Shown here one piece after another: positions 6,886-14,432 of a stretch of 25,103 nt of DNA. Source of the DNA: a virus. The position numbers and the translations under genes are program-made. The stretch lies in the IMG/VR virus record IMGVR_UViG_3300031660_000057, positions 1 through 25,103 of that record, one strand, 5' to 3'. Positions within the stretch are counted from its first letter, which is position 1; each line of letters begins with the position of its first letter. The notes below the pieces were generated by a model that ran no database searches, was not told the DNA's origin, and worked only from the letters and a program-made list of their open reading frames with translations.

Positions 6886-8961
6886 ATGGCATCAAGAGAA
6901 GAGTTGGAACGACAGGTCAGAGCCAGAACTAAAAATTATCTGTTCGGTGAAGGACGAGAAGGCACAAGGCTAGGGATGGGTAACTCTGTCATGTATACTC
7001 CTTCCCTAGAAGGTTTCAGATCTTCCCCAGAATATATTTCTAGGAATTTGAGTCCTGACAAACTTCTGGAAACAAGGATCAGGAATTACGAACAGCTGAA
7101 ACTTCAATATGTTAACTCCAACTCCACTGAAGAGAGACGTGAGGTTCAGAATGCGCTGCAAAGAGTTGGCGATGAGATAAATCAGCTCAGCCAAAATGTT
7201 GATGTTGGGGGTTATACCCAGCAAAGATCCAATCTCCCAGACACAAACACATTCACTCCTTCGCTCGACTTAGCACAAACCAGCAATGATGATACTCCTC
7301 CCCTTAAAGCAGATGCTGTAACTGCTGAGTCGAGCACCCCAACACTTGGAGCTTCCAACACCAATCTTGATGATCTTTCCGCAGGTGCTTTAAAAGCCCT
7401 CGGAGGAGCTGAGAGTGTTCAAGCTGCATTGGAAATAGCCAAAGCTATGCAACCGAAGTTAAGAGATGTTGACCCTGCGTTGTTGGCGTTCCAGTTCTTC
7501 ACCAACATGGCGGCAGAATCCAGCAAGCCAGGAGCCACCGCACTAGGTGCTGCTTCTACAGCTTCTTTGGTTCCTGCTGAATATTTGATGCAAGACTTCC
7601 AAGCCCGTAGAAAAGCTGAATCAGAACTCCCAGCAAATGCTATACAGATTGCTGGTATGATTAAACCACCATCAGGCACAGGCGTTGGGCGTTCGTATAC
7701 AAAAGGACCACCAGTTGTTGATGAAGAAGGGGTTGTGGTTAGGAGTGCTGAGGGTGCAGCGATGTATAACTACACTGTTACAGACAATGCTGGTAATACT
7801 ATTGAAAATGTACAGATGCCAGATGTCTCCTCGATCGTTAAAAAGAAATTCATAACAGTTGTTGACAATCAAGCAGAAGACAATCCAGAAACTCCGATTG
7901 ACGAACGACTGGTCAGAGTTGATGAAACTATTGTAAATGCTGATGCAACGGGTCGTTATGCATCCAAAGATGCTCTTGCAAAGCCATCCAAAGGGAAAAG
8001 CAGGGTTCAGGGAGCACAAGCAATTTACCAAACCAAAGAGCAAGCCACAGCGACACTTGCAAGATTCGGTGTAACTGAGGAAAGCCCAGAATTTAATGAG
8101 CTGATTAGCAACATAACAACTGAAGATCCTTCTAAACTAGGACAGCCTGTTATTATTGGAGAGCAATACGTAAGTTTCTACACCCCAGACCCTGGCAGTG
8201 GCCTAGGAGTTATCCTGAGAGCACCAACAGGAGGAACAACCCCACAATCGGTTATTGGGATGAAAAAAAGAGTTGAAGAAGCAGACAAACTGGTTGCGAA
8301 AACAAGGACCACAAGAGACGATATTGTTCCTACTCTTGAGGCTGCTATGACCATTTTAATGCAGAGTCCTGATTTAACGGGTGGTTTCACTGGTCGAGTG
8401 GCAGAGATAAGAAGTGTGCTGACTAATGTGTTTGGTGTAAATTCACAAGATGTCCAAGATCAAAAATACCTTGAAGCACTTTCTTTTGCGCTTGCTCCTA
8501 AAATGCGCCCAGTTGGTTCTGGTTCAACCTCGGATATGGAATTCAAAGCCTACCAAAGAGCTATTTTGAGTTTAAATAATCCAGGAGCTACGAACTACTT
8601 AACTATGTACAAGTTATACAAGCAAAGTCAGAACCAAGCAACAGATGCTATTCTCTTCAGAGACCTAGCAACTCAAGGGAAGTCGGCTGTTGAAATTGAC
8701 AAAATTATAAAAGAGCAAGATTCTGGGATATATGAAAAGTTTTCACCCACCCAAAAAGATGAAAAGTATAACACAGGAGATGATGAAGCAGATACTGCAG
8801 CTTGGGTTGCGGACAGAAAAGAGTGGTACAACTCCATCCCGGATGGTGCTGTTATTCTTAATGAAGTAAACGGCAAACGTGGAACAAAACTTTTCCAAAA
8901 TCAAGGTGCTTTAATTATTAAAGGTTGGAAAGGTGAACAACCAAATCTGGAGCTTCAATAA
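6886..8961 (+). CDS. Large putative internal virion protein, 691 aa
   Basis: This 691-residue ORF begins at an ATG preceded by GAGGG six bases upstream. It is mostly hydrophilic with long helical parts: an N-terminal charged region (REELERQVRARTKNYLFGEG), an Asn/Thr/Ser linker at about 105-160 and an Ala-rich helical region at about 160-260. A mixed domain follows, with a C-terminal part resembling an extended helix bundle (EEADKLVAKTRTTRDDIVPTLEA, about 465-487). No catalytic motif was identified. Large proteins of this type, between tail genes and the end of a virion block in short-tailed phages, are often ejected with the DNA; that role is inferred from position and size. The stop is followed immediately by the next start. 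Confidence 0.6.
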   Translation: MASREELERQVRARTKNYLFGEGREGTRLGMGNSVMYTPSLEGFRSSPEYISRNLSPDKLLETRIRNYEQLKLQYVNSNSTEERREVQNALQRVGDEINQLSQNVDVGGYTQQRSNLPDTNTFTPSLDLAQTSNDDTPPLKADAVTAESSTPTLGASNTNLDDLSAGALKALGGAESVQAALEIAKAMQPKLRDVDPALLAFQFFTNMAAESSKPGATALGAASTASLVPAEYLMQDFQARRKAESELPANAIQIAGMIKPPSGTGVGRSYTKGPPVVDEEGVVVRSAEGAAMYNYTVTDNAGNTIENVQMPDVSSIVKKKFITVVDNQAEDNPETPIDERLVRVDETIVNADATGRYASKDALAKPSKGKSRVQGAQAIYQTKEQATATLARFGVTEESPEFNELISNITTEDPSKLGQPVIIGEQYVSFYTPDPGSGLGVILRAPTGGTTPQSVIGMKKRVEEADKLVAKTRTTRDDIVPTLEAAMTILMQSPDLTGGFTGRVAEIRSVLTNVFGVNSQDVQDQKYLEALSFALAPKMRPVGSGSTSDMEFKAYQRAILSLNNPGATNYLTMYKLYKQSQNQATDAILFRDLATQGKSAVEIDKIIKEQDSGIYEKFSPTQKDEKYNTGDDEADTAAWVADRKEWYNSIPDGAVILNEVNGKRGTKLFQNQGALIIKGWKGEQPNLELQ

Positions 8962-11166
8962 ATGGCGATAAATGAAAAATTAATAAATGATGAGGAAATA
9001 ATCCCATCACCCCAAGAGCCTATTGCTGAAGGATCTTCTTCAGACATAGAATTCCCGGATGTCCCAAGTGCGACAGAGATCGAAGATGTTGGATTCTTTG
9101 AATCCTTAATCCCTAATGTTAAGATTATGTTCTCAAAAGACGACAACTCCAAAGCTGAGATAATAAAAAAATCTTTCGCTGGCGACTCGAGATTCGGAGG
9201 AGTATTCTCGGATAAGTTCGGCTTGCCGATGATTGTTTGGAATGACGAGCCTTATTACATTAACAAACCAGGATTAGATTTTACAGATATCGCCACTTTC
9301 ACAGGTGAGGTGATTAAATACCTACCAGCCAGCAGATATACATCTGGGGCAAAAGGAATTAAAGAAACTATCCAACGCGGGATAACAACTTATCCTGCAA
9401 CCGAGGCAGCAAGCATAGCTGGGGAATCATTATTGGCTCCAGAAACTTCAAAAGCCAAAAACAGAACCTTCACAGACATTGGTCAAGAAGTAGGACTGGC
9501 CACAGGCATAGGAGTTGCAGCAGACGTTGTGTTGCCGCCAGCTTTAGGTTTAGCGGTGAAAGGTGCTGTAAAAAGTGCAACAAAAACAGCAACAGCAGCA
9601 AAGTCTGTTTTCCCGAGGTTTAATGCTGAGAAAATAATTGAAAAAATAACTCCAGACCCAGCGCAAAAATCCGCATTCCCTTTAACAGAAGGGCAACGAG
9701 GTGCAAAGCTCCCAGACCGGAAACAGGGTCCAGGATCAAGAGTCACAGAGCAACTCGAAGTAGAAGATGTTTTGCGTAATGCTCCAGGGACTGATCCTTC
9801 TGCTTCTGGAATTATGCGTGGGTTTGATGAAAGACAGCTCGGGATGATAAGGGCAGAGGCTGAAAGATTACAAAAAGAGTTCGGCTCAGGCACGTTGTCT
9901 GCAGCAGAAGATGTTTCGACTGCAGCAGCAGAGTCTGTTCAAAACATAGCCACATCAGGTTCAGCAGCTATTAAAGAATTATCTTCTCAAGCATACAATG
10001 CTGTTAAAACAGCGGACATGCCTCCTATCATGAAGCCAGAAGGTGTTCTTCAAACTTCAAAAGAAATGCTAGACGCTATCACAAAAGGTGGCGACGAAGG
10101 CTTGGGGATAACTGCTCGTGAATTAGCGGATATGCCTATCCTCAGAAGAGAGCTTGAGTATCTTAAACGAATATCAAAAATCGCTAGCAATCCTAAGTTC
10201 AAAGGCCAGCCATTAAAAGTTCTGCACGGATATCAAAAATCCCTTAACAGAGCTGCAAGAACCGCGCAGGCAGGTTCTCCGGAGGCAATGGCTTTGAACA
10301 GGATGAAAGGTATTTTGGACTCTTCTATATTTAACGGAATTGAAAGAGGGTTGATTGCTGGGGATGAAGCAATACTGAAAGAGCTTAAAAACGCGACTGA
10401 TCTTTACAGACGTTATATTGGCATGACAGGGAAAGGGTCTGCGAAAGATTCTCAAGAAAGAGCTGCTAACAAAATATTAGAAACACTCTCAAACCCCAAC
10501 TACACTCCTATGCAAGTTACCAGACTTTTGTTCGGACATGCAAAATTCGCACCAAGCCAAGCTCTTGGGCTAGCTATACGGAAACTGAAACAAAATTTAG
10601 GGGACGAAGGCTCTGAGGAAATAATTGCTTTAATAAAAGACGGTTTTTTAGAAAAAGCATTCTCAGGAGCTGGGACATCTGGCATCACAAGGACTAACAT
10701 TGTTAACAATTTTAATGAAATTTTTGTTAAGAATAGAAAATTAGTAGAGGAGTTTTTCTCCCCAGCGGAGATAAAACAAATTGCTAAATTCCGGCAAGAT
10801 GTCATGCCGACACTTTGGTCAGAGATTAAACTTAACCCATCAGGCACAGGCTACACAGTGATGTCTGCGATGGCACAAAAAGGTATTTTAAATTATATTA
10901 AGATGATACCTTTTGGCGCAGGAGAAGCTCTCGCAACAGGTGCTCAAGTCCAAAGAGCAACCAATGTTGCTAGGAATGCGACCAGCCAGCAAGTTGATCG
11001 TATGAACAAACCTTTATTCTCACAGGTGGTGCAAAGTTCTGTTAGACCTCCTGCAATTGAAACAATACAAGAAGATTATGATTCACCGACTTTGAATCAA
11101 ATAACAACTTCAGCCTCGCCAGCTTTGAGGTCAAAACTCCAAGAAGCAGTTATGATTGGTCCGTGA
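8962..11166 (+). CDS. Large putative internal/ejection virion protein, 734 aa
   Basis: The last gene of the plus-strand block, 734 residues. The N-terminal ~130 residues include an acidic leader and a compact domain with FGLPMIVWNDEPYYINKPG at about 87-105. A hydrophobic Ala/Gly stretch follows around 175-205 (GLATGIGVAADVVLPPALGLAVKGAV) that could insert into a membrane. The rest is long helical sequence rich in Ala, Lys and Glu. These traits suit a protein injected with the genome, but no lytic or protease motif is visible and the function is inferred. The final 17 bases overlap, on the opposite strand, the 3' end of the VRR-NUC nuclease gene. Confidence 0.6.
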   Translation: MAINEKLINDEEIIPSPQEPIAEGSSSDIEFPDVPSATEIEDVGFFESLIPNVKIMFSKDDNSKAEIIKKSFAGDSRFGGVFSDKFGLPMIVWNDEPYYINKPGLDFTDIATFTGEVIKYLPASRYTSGAKGIKETIQRGITTYPATEAASIAGESLLAPETSKAKNRTFTDIGQEVGLATGIGVAADVVLPPALGLAVKGAVKSATKTATAAKSVFPRFNAEKIIEKITPDPAQKSAFPLTEGQRGAKLPDRKQGPGSRVTEQLEVEDVLRNAPGTDPSASGIMRGFDERQLGMIRAEAERLQKEFGSGTLSAAEDVSTAAAESVQNIATSGSAAIKELSSQAYNAVKTADMPPIMKPEGVLQTSKEMLDAITKGGDEGLGITARELADMPILRRELEYLKRISKIASNPKFKGQPLKVLHGYQKSLNRAARTAQAGSPEAMALNRMKGILDSSIFNGIERGLIAGDEAILKELKNATDLYRRYIGMTGKGSAKDSQERAANKILETLSNPNYTPMQVTRLLFGHAKFAPSQALGLAIRKLKQNLGDEGSEEIIALIKDGFLEKAFSGAGTSGITRTNIVNNFNEIFVKNRKLVEEFFSPAEIKQIAKFRQDVMPTLWSEIKLNPSGTGYTVMSAMAQKGILNYIKMIPFGAGEALATGAQVQRATNVARNATSQQVDRMNKPLFSQVVQSSVRPPAIETIQEDYDSPTLNQITTSASPALRSKLQEAVMIGP

Positions 11167-11569
11167 TCACATCAGCAAGCTCTGCCCAATCAGCTTTGGT
11201 CATCTTGCCGAATTTTTTATAAGCTAAGCACTTTAAAAAATCTGGGACAGGGAGTTTCTCGTAAAGTTTTTTTGCTTCCGCACCATCCACCAGCCCTATA
11301 AAGTCTGTCCCTATCCGGATCATAATCCAACAGCGACCGTCTAACTTTTTATACTCATCAAGCCAAAAACTCTGGTTCAGCCTCAAACCGATTTTTATGT
11401 TGTTGCGTTTTGGCCAATCTGCTAGATATTTTAATTCTACCCAACCCGAACTCCCATTACGTATGTAATGAATATCAGGCATGCCTTCAGAAACTCTATT
11501 CTCAACTCGGTACATTTTAATGCCTGGGAGAGAGCTTCTAACATATTTCCAAAAATTATGTTCACTCAT
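11150..11569 (-). CDS. VRR-NUC domain nuclease
   Basis: The 139-residue product shows the PD-(D/E)XK-type VRR-NUC signature: Glu23, GMPDIH at 29-34 (catalytic Asp32), VELKYL at 44-49 (Glu45 and Lys47) and Gln66 in LNQSFWL. Phage members act as structure-selective DNA nucleases, often beside a helicase. The ATG chosen at 11569 overlaps the helicase stop by eight bases (ATGAGTGA) and begins MSEHNFW. A longer reading from 11611 would add residues encoded inside the helicase gene and is less likely. No clear Shine-Dalgarno is visible, consistent with translational coupling. It is the last gene of the minus-strand operon and overlaps the convergent gene by 17 bases. Confidence 0.82.
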   Translation of the reverse strand: MSEHNFWKYVRSSLPGIKMYRVENRVSEGMPDIHYIRNGSSGWVELKYLADWPKRNNIKIGLRLNQSFWLDEYKKLDGRCWIMIRIGTDFIGLVDGAEAKKLYEKLPVPDFLKCLAYKKFGKMTKADWAELADVITDQS

Positions 11570-13253
11570 TTTCAATAAGGAACATAGATATCGGGTCTTT
11601 TGTGATAACATCTGCTAAGTTCTTTTTGCTCCTCAGAGCTTTTATAATTTTAGAATCAATTGTTTTTGGAGCTTCAATATCAATATATGTTACATTGTTC
11701 TTGGTTCCAATCCGGTGGCACCTGTCCTCGGACTGCAATCTTGTTTCCAAATCAAAACTGTTGGAATAATAAATTGCATAATCTGCCGCAGTTAAAGTTA
11801 AACCAATTCCACCAGACTGAGGTTGTCCTATGAAATATCGGATTTTAGGATCATTCTGAAAACGCTCTACCGCATCCGCTCTGTCGTTGTTTGAGACCTC
11901 TCCATGGTAAGCAACAGCTGCACTCCCTAACAAACGCTCTATAGCCTTTAAATCAGCTTTAAATCGTGCCCAGATGATTACTTTGGAGTCAATGTCGCTT
12001 AAAATCTCCATAAGAGCATTCAAACGCGGATTTTTGTCCTCAATCGGGACAACGCCATTCTCTGTCGGGAACCAACCGCAGGTGATTTGTTGCAACCGTA
12101 GGAGACGAGTTATTGCCTCAGGAGCATCTACTTGCTCCCCGTCCATCTCTGCGATAAACTGTTTACGCATCTGGTCATAGAGTTTGCGTTGTTTCACAGA
12201 CAGCTCCACAGGATATCTTTGGTATATTTTATCAGGAAGATCCAAACAGTCTTTTTTCAGCACCCGATAAGAATGACCTTCGATGTTCTTGGTCAGCTCG
12301 TCCACATTTTGATAAGAAACAATCTGCTTGCTCTCAAACCCACCCATGATACAGTAACGAGCTTTGAATGAGTAGAAGCTGTCATAGCCCAGTATCTGAG
12401 GGTCTAAAAATTTAAACTGGCTGTAAATATCCTCTGGACCTTTTGTCACAGGAGTTCCAGTCATTATTCTCCGGTATTTTGCCAGAGTAGACAGCTTGGT
12501 TATTACTTTTGTGCGCTTTGCTCCTGGGCGTTTTATCCTAGAGCTCTCGTCAACCACGAGCATTGCATCGTTTGCTAACAAAATTTTATTTATCAGCTCA
12601 ACAGCTGTTTTGCTAACAAATGCTTCAACATTGAATGCAAAAATTTTAAGACAGTCCTCAGAAAACATTGTTTCTTCAAACGCCTCAAGGTCTTTTTTCT
12701 TCATGCCTGAGTAATAATAAGAGCACTTGTGCTTGCACCAATCCGGCATGTGGTCTGGTATTTCTTTATGGATCCAGTTCCGGTGAACACCGTTTGGAGC
12801 AATAACAACCAAACAGTTTATTCTCCCAGCACCATACAAATACGCGCTGTTGTCTATGATGACTTTTGTTTTCCCAGTTCCCTGCTCCATCAGCAAAGCA
12901 AATGACTCATTGTCCCGAGACATGTAGAATGCAGAGCGTTGGTGTTCAAATGGTTTTGTTTTGAACATGAAGTCGTCATTCTCTGGTGGTGGTTGAGTTT
13001 TTAATTTCCTGACGGACTCTGCATCTTTAAGGGTTTGTATGTATAAGTTGAGTATGTCTGAAGCAGAATCGTGCCAATCAGCGTCTGGCCAGAATTTCCG
13101 GATGTGATCGATGTTGGCTCCTGTGGCGGCAAAAAGAAGATCTCGCCCAACCCACTTTTTAAATCCTGGGAGAGCGGATAACCTCTGTACTGTTTCGGAA
13201 TCTAGTTTTACTTTTGCTGTGCAGTAATTAGCATGAGCTTTGTTTATTTGCAT
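11562..13253 (-). CDS. SNF2/DEAD-like superfamily 2 helicase (translocase)
   Basis: The 563-residue protein carries the SF2 helicase motifs in order: Q-like FEHQRSAFYM near 102-111, Walker A MEQGTGKT at 122-129, IAPNGVHRNW (Ia) at 151-160 and Walker B with DESS at 235-238 in place of DEAH. Motif III is TGTPV at 265-269, followed by KVIIWARF (IV) at 424-431, QPQSGGIGLTLTAAD (V) at 477-491 and QSEDRCHRIGT (VI) at 507-517. This is the Snf2-type translocase arrangement that phages encode for replication or recombination. The start (ATG 13253) overlaps the upstream stop as TGATG. Pairing with the downstream VRR-NUC nuclease suggests a joint role in branched-DNA processing; that is inference. Confidence 0.88.
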   Translation of the reverse strand: MQINKAHANYCTAKVKLDSETVQRLSALPGFKKWVGRDLLFAATGANIDHIRKFWPDADWHDSASDILNLYIQTLKDAESVRKLKTQPPPENDDFMFKTKPFEHQRSAFYMSRDNESFALLMEQGTGKTKVIIDNSAYLYGAGRINCLVVIAPNGVHRNWIHKEIPDHMPDWCKHKCSYYYSGMKKKDLEAFEETMFSEDCLKIFAFNVEAFVSKTAVELINKILLANDAMLVVDESSRIKRPGAKRTKVITKLSTLAKYRRIMTGTPVTKGPEDIYSQFKFLDPQILGYDSFYSFKARYCIMGGFESKQIVSYQNVDELTKNIEGHSYRVLKKDCLDLPDKIYQRYPVELSVKQRKLYDQMRKQFIAEMDGEQVDAPEAITRLLRLQQITCGWFPTENGVVPIEDKNPRLNALMEILSDIDSKVIIWARFKADLKAIERLLGSAAVAYHGEVSNNDRADAVERFQNDPKIRYFIGQPQSGGIGLTLTAADYAIYYSNSFDLETRLQSEDRCHRIGTKNNVTYIDIEAPKTIDSKIIKALRSKKNLADVITKDPISMFLIENE

Positions 13254-13471
13254 CAGTGTATTAGTTTTATATCTTCTTCTATAACGATGTACTCTTCACC
13301 GTATACAGGATCGGATATTTTTGCCTCTTCGATGAGTTGCTCCATAATGTCCTCATTTGAGATCTCGTCTTCGTCGTTTATATAAGGCACCTCAATATAA
13401 ACGTCGTAATATATTTTCTTAACAACTGTGCCTGTAAATTTTTTGTACTTGTATTCTTTTGGCTCTCTCAT
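13253..13471 (-). CDS. Small acidic protein, 72 aa, unknown
   Basis: A 72-residue ORF with a strand-rich N-terminal half (YKKFTGTVVKKIYYDVYIEV, about 9-28) and a strongly acidic second half (NDEDEISNEDIMEQLIEEA). The chosen ATG at 13471 has a GGGAG purine stretch about seven bases upstream and overlaps the preceding stop as ATGA. A longer reading would need a TTG start at 13489. The acidic character invites comparison with DNA-mimic or inhibitor proteins, but nothing in the sequence proves that and no family is recognised. It is co-transcribed with the SNF2 helicase, whose ATG it overlaps. Confidence 0.65.
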   Translation of the reverse strand: MREPKEYKYKKFTGTVVKKIYYDVYIEVPYINDEDEISNEDIMEQLIEEAKISDPVYGEEYIVIEEDIKLIH

Positions 13472-13659
13472 TTTGTTCTCCCTCTCCAAATTGCCATGCG
13501 TTGCAAATTTAATTTTCTTTTTTCAGGCAAATCCAAAAAGTGAACACAGATTAGGCGATCAAGTTCTATTAACGCTATTGCATCTTGATGATTGCAGCCC
13601 ATACTTTTTAAGTAAGCCAATCTAGTGTCTGGCGTTACTTCAACAAATTTAACTTTCAT
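13468..13659 (-). CDS. Small basic protein, 63 aa, first gene of SNF2 operon
   Basis: The 63-residue product (MKVKFVEVTPDTRLAYLKSM at its start) has a central helical region and a basic C-terminus (PEKRKLNLQRMAIWRGRTK). The start at 13659 is fixed by the repeated TGAGAAAGGAA element ending five bases before the ATG. A longer in-frame start at 13698 would lie inside the promoter leader. It is the first gene after the promoter at 13706-13734, and its TGA overlaps the next ATG. No known domain is recognised; the basic end suggests nucleic-acid contact, as inference. Confidence 0.65.
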   Translation of the reverse strand: MKVKFVEVTPDTRLAYLKSMGCNHQDAIALIELDRLICVHFLDLPEKRKLNLQRMAIWRGRTK

Positions 13660-13664
13660 TTTTC

Positions 13665-13675
13665 TTCCTTTCTCA
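13665..13675 (-). promoter_or_regulatory. Extended ribosome-binding element, copy 1
   Basis: The minus strand reads TGAGAAAGGAA, then GAAAA before the ATG at 13659. It is one of seven copies of TRAGAAAGGAA in front of minus-strand genes and decides the start of the 63-residue gene. Confidence 0.75.
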
Positions 13676-13681
13676 GTTTCG

Positions 13682-13696
13682 GGGGTTGTTTTCCCC
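13682..13696 (-). promoter_or_regulatory. 5'-terminal leader stem-loop of the SNF2 operon
   Basis: The transcript would read GGGGAAAACAACCCC, a 4-bp GC stem with a seven-base loop, starting nine bases after the -10 hexamer and so close to the expected transcription start. Two other leaders in this window also begin with a stem-loop at a similar distance. Confidence 0.45.
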
Positions 13697-13705
13697 AATA
13701 CAGTT

Positions 13706-13734
13706 ATTATCCCTCTTTTCTGTCATAAAGGCAA
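13706..13734 (-). promoter_or_regulatory. Sigma70-like promoter for the small-gene/SNF2/VRR-NUC operon
   Basis: On the minus strand the -35 TTGCCT (13734-13729) and -10 GATAAT (13711-13706) are separated by exactly 17 bases. The same -35, -10 and spacing occur at 23546-23574, with a shared identical 25-base stretch. The promoter abuts the T-tract of the terminator that ends the upstream peptidase gene. Confidence 0.8.
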
Positions 13735-13737
13735 CAA
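13713..13737 (-). repeat. 25-base direct repeat, copy A (promoter core)
   Basis: These 25 bases are identical to 23553-23577 in the same orientation. They cover the -35 hexamer and most of the spacer. The -10 hexamer just outside is also shared, with one differing base (13712 versus 23552) between the repeat and the -10. Confidence 0.9.
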
Positions 13738-13771
13738 AAAAACAAAAAATTCCTCCCCCAAGAGGGGGAGG
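13735..13771 (-). terminator. Intrinsic terminator after the papain-like peptidase gene
   Basis: The minus-strand transcript forms a perfect 8-bp stem, CCTCCCCC / GGGGGAGG (13771-13764 with 13759-13752), with a four-base TCTT loop. A T-rich run with few interruptions follows (13750-13735). It lies eight bases past the peptidase stop and immediately before the next promoter. This is a classic rho-independent terminator and the only strong one seen in the window. Confidence 0.9.
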
Positions 13772-13778
13772 TTGTTTG

Positions 13779-14288
13779 CTAGAAACGAGGTCTAGAAGTG
13801 ATTGGCCAGTAGTACTTCACCTGACGATCCTTGTGCTTAAACTCGCTGATCGGAACCCATTCACCTGCATGCCAGCTGTCGGTGGCAGTCTTGTCACGCC
13901 CATCAACAACAACCCAATGGTTTGTGACGCAAACGATATAGAGATTCCCCTCTAGGTTTTCCCGTAAAAGATGGTGCAGTTTTTTCCTAATACCAAAACG
14001 ACCATAACCCGAGTCCATTGTTAAAGCAGCTCTGGTTTTGAGTCTGGTAATCTCCCCAGACTTAACACCGTGCTCGGAACAAACCCTCTTAACCTCATCA
14101 GCGTGAGTCCCAGCAACATGGCGTTTCCCAGTTATTTTCCGGAAGGTCTGGTAAGCAGTCTCGTAGTCAATTTTGCAAACTGCCGCTGCAACATATGGAC
14201 CACACCAAGTGTTACGTCTCACTCTGCTGGAGTCGAAAACCTCTCTTTTTTCAGGAGCAGGTTTATCTTTAAGATTAAGACAAATCAT
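13779..14288 (-). CDS. Papain-like (C39/NlpC-like fold) cysteine peptidase candidate
   Basis: The 169-residue protein has a Cys at the start of a helix in NTWCGPYVAAAV (Cys29) and a His on a strand in NHWVVVDG (His124). A polar residue follows in the next strand turn (TATDSWH, Asp137). That Cys-His-Asp order and spacing is the papain-like pattern of C39, C70 and related peptidases. The substrate is unknown. The start at 14288 is set by TGAGAAAGGAA six bases upstream; the longer reading to 14432 runs through the promoter and is rejected. The gene stands alone, with its own promoter, leader stem-loop and terminator, between the polymerase and SNF2 operons. No signal peptide is seen, so it acts in the cytoplasm, perhaps on a host or phage protein. 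A transglutaminase-like or inactive fold is also possible. Confidence 0.6.
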   Translation of the reverse strand: MICLNLKDKPAPEKREVFDSSRVRRNTWCGPYVAAAVCKIDYETAYQTFRKITGKRHVAGTHADEVKRVCSEHGVKSGEITRLKTRAALTMDSGYGRFGIRKKLHHLLRENLEGNLYIVCVTNHWVVVDGRDKTATDSWHAGEWVPISEFKHKDRQVKYYWPITSRPRF

Positions 14289-14294
14289 TTTTAT

Positions 14295-14305
14295 TTCCTT
14301 TCTCA
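14295..14305 (-). promoter_or_regulatory. Extended ribosome-binding element, copy 2
   Basis: TGAGAAAGGAA on the minus strand, six bases before the peptidase ATG (14288). It selects this start over upstream in-frame ATGs lying in the promoter region. Confidence 0.75.
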
Positions 14306-14328
14306 GATTTTTAAAGAGCAACATGATC

Positions 14329-14347
14329 TGGGAGAAAACATTTCCCA
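14329..14347 (-). promoter_or_regulatory. 5'-terminal leader stem-loop of the peptidase gene
   Basis: The transcript forms TGGGA / TCCCA (14347-14343 with 14333-14329) around a nine-base loop, starting eight bases after the -10 hexamer. It may stabilise the mRNA 5' end or act as an operator; the fold is short, so this is tentative. Confidence 0.45.
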
Positions 14348-14355
14348 TTACATTT

Positions 14356-14384
14356 ATTATACTCCATCTCTTCAGAGAAAGCAA
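14356..14384 (-). promoter_or_regulatory. Sigma70-like promoter for the peptidase gene
   Basis: -35 TTGCTT (14384-14379), a 17-base spacer, and a perfect -10 TATAAT (14361-14356) on the minus strand. It lies 49 bases downstream of the polymerase stop and 68 bases upstream of the peptidase ATG. Confidence 0.82.
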
Positions 14385-14432
14385 CATTTTTCTTAAGACC
14401 CTTGTATCTATTAGGTTTTTTAATTCAATCAC

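Noticed and set aside
7672-8043. 123-residue minus-strand ORF opposite the 691-residue gene
   Set aside because: Cys/Asn/Phe-rich sequence with no ribosome-binding site or motif, opposite a coupled virion gene.
9483-9893. 136-residue minus-strand ORF opposite the 734-residue virion gene
   Set aside because: Composition is rich in Ser/Pro/Ala, as expected from reverse reading of an Ala/Gly-rich gene. No start signals or domain.
11847-12714. Plus-strand ORFs opposite the SNF2 helicase (for example 11974-12180, 12132-12371, 12496-12714)
   Set aside because: They lack ribosome-binding sites and recognisable domains and mirror the strongly supported helicase gene; they are antisense shadows.
14289-14432. 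48-residue N-terminal extension of the peptidase ORF up to 14432
   Set aside because: It would be translated from DNA holding the promoter, leader stem-loop and ribosome-binding element. The strong element before 14288 gives a better start.
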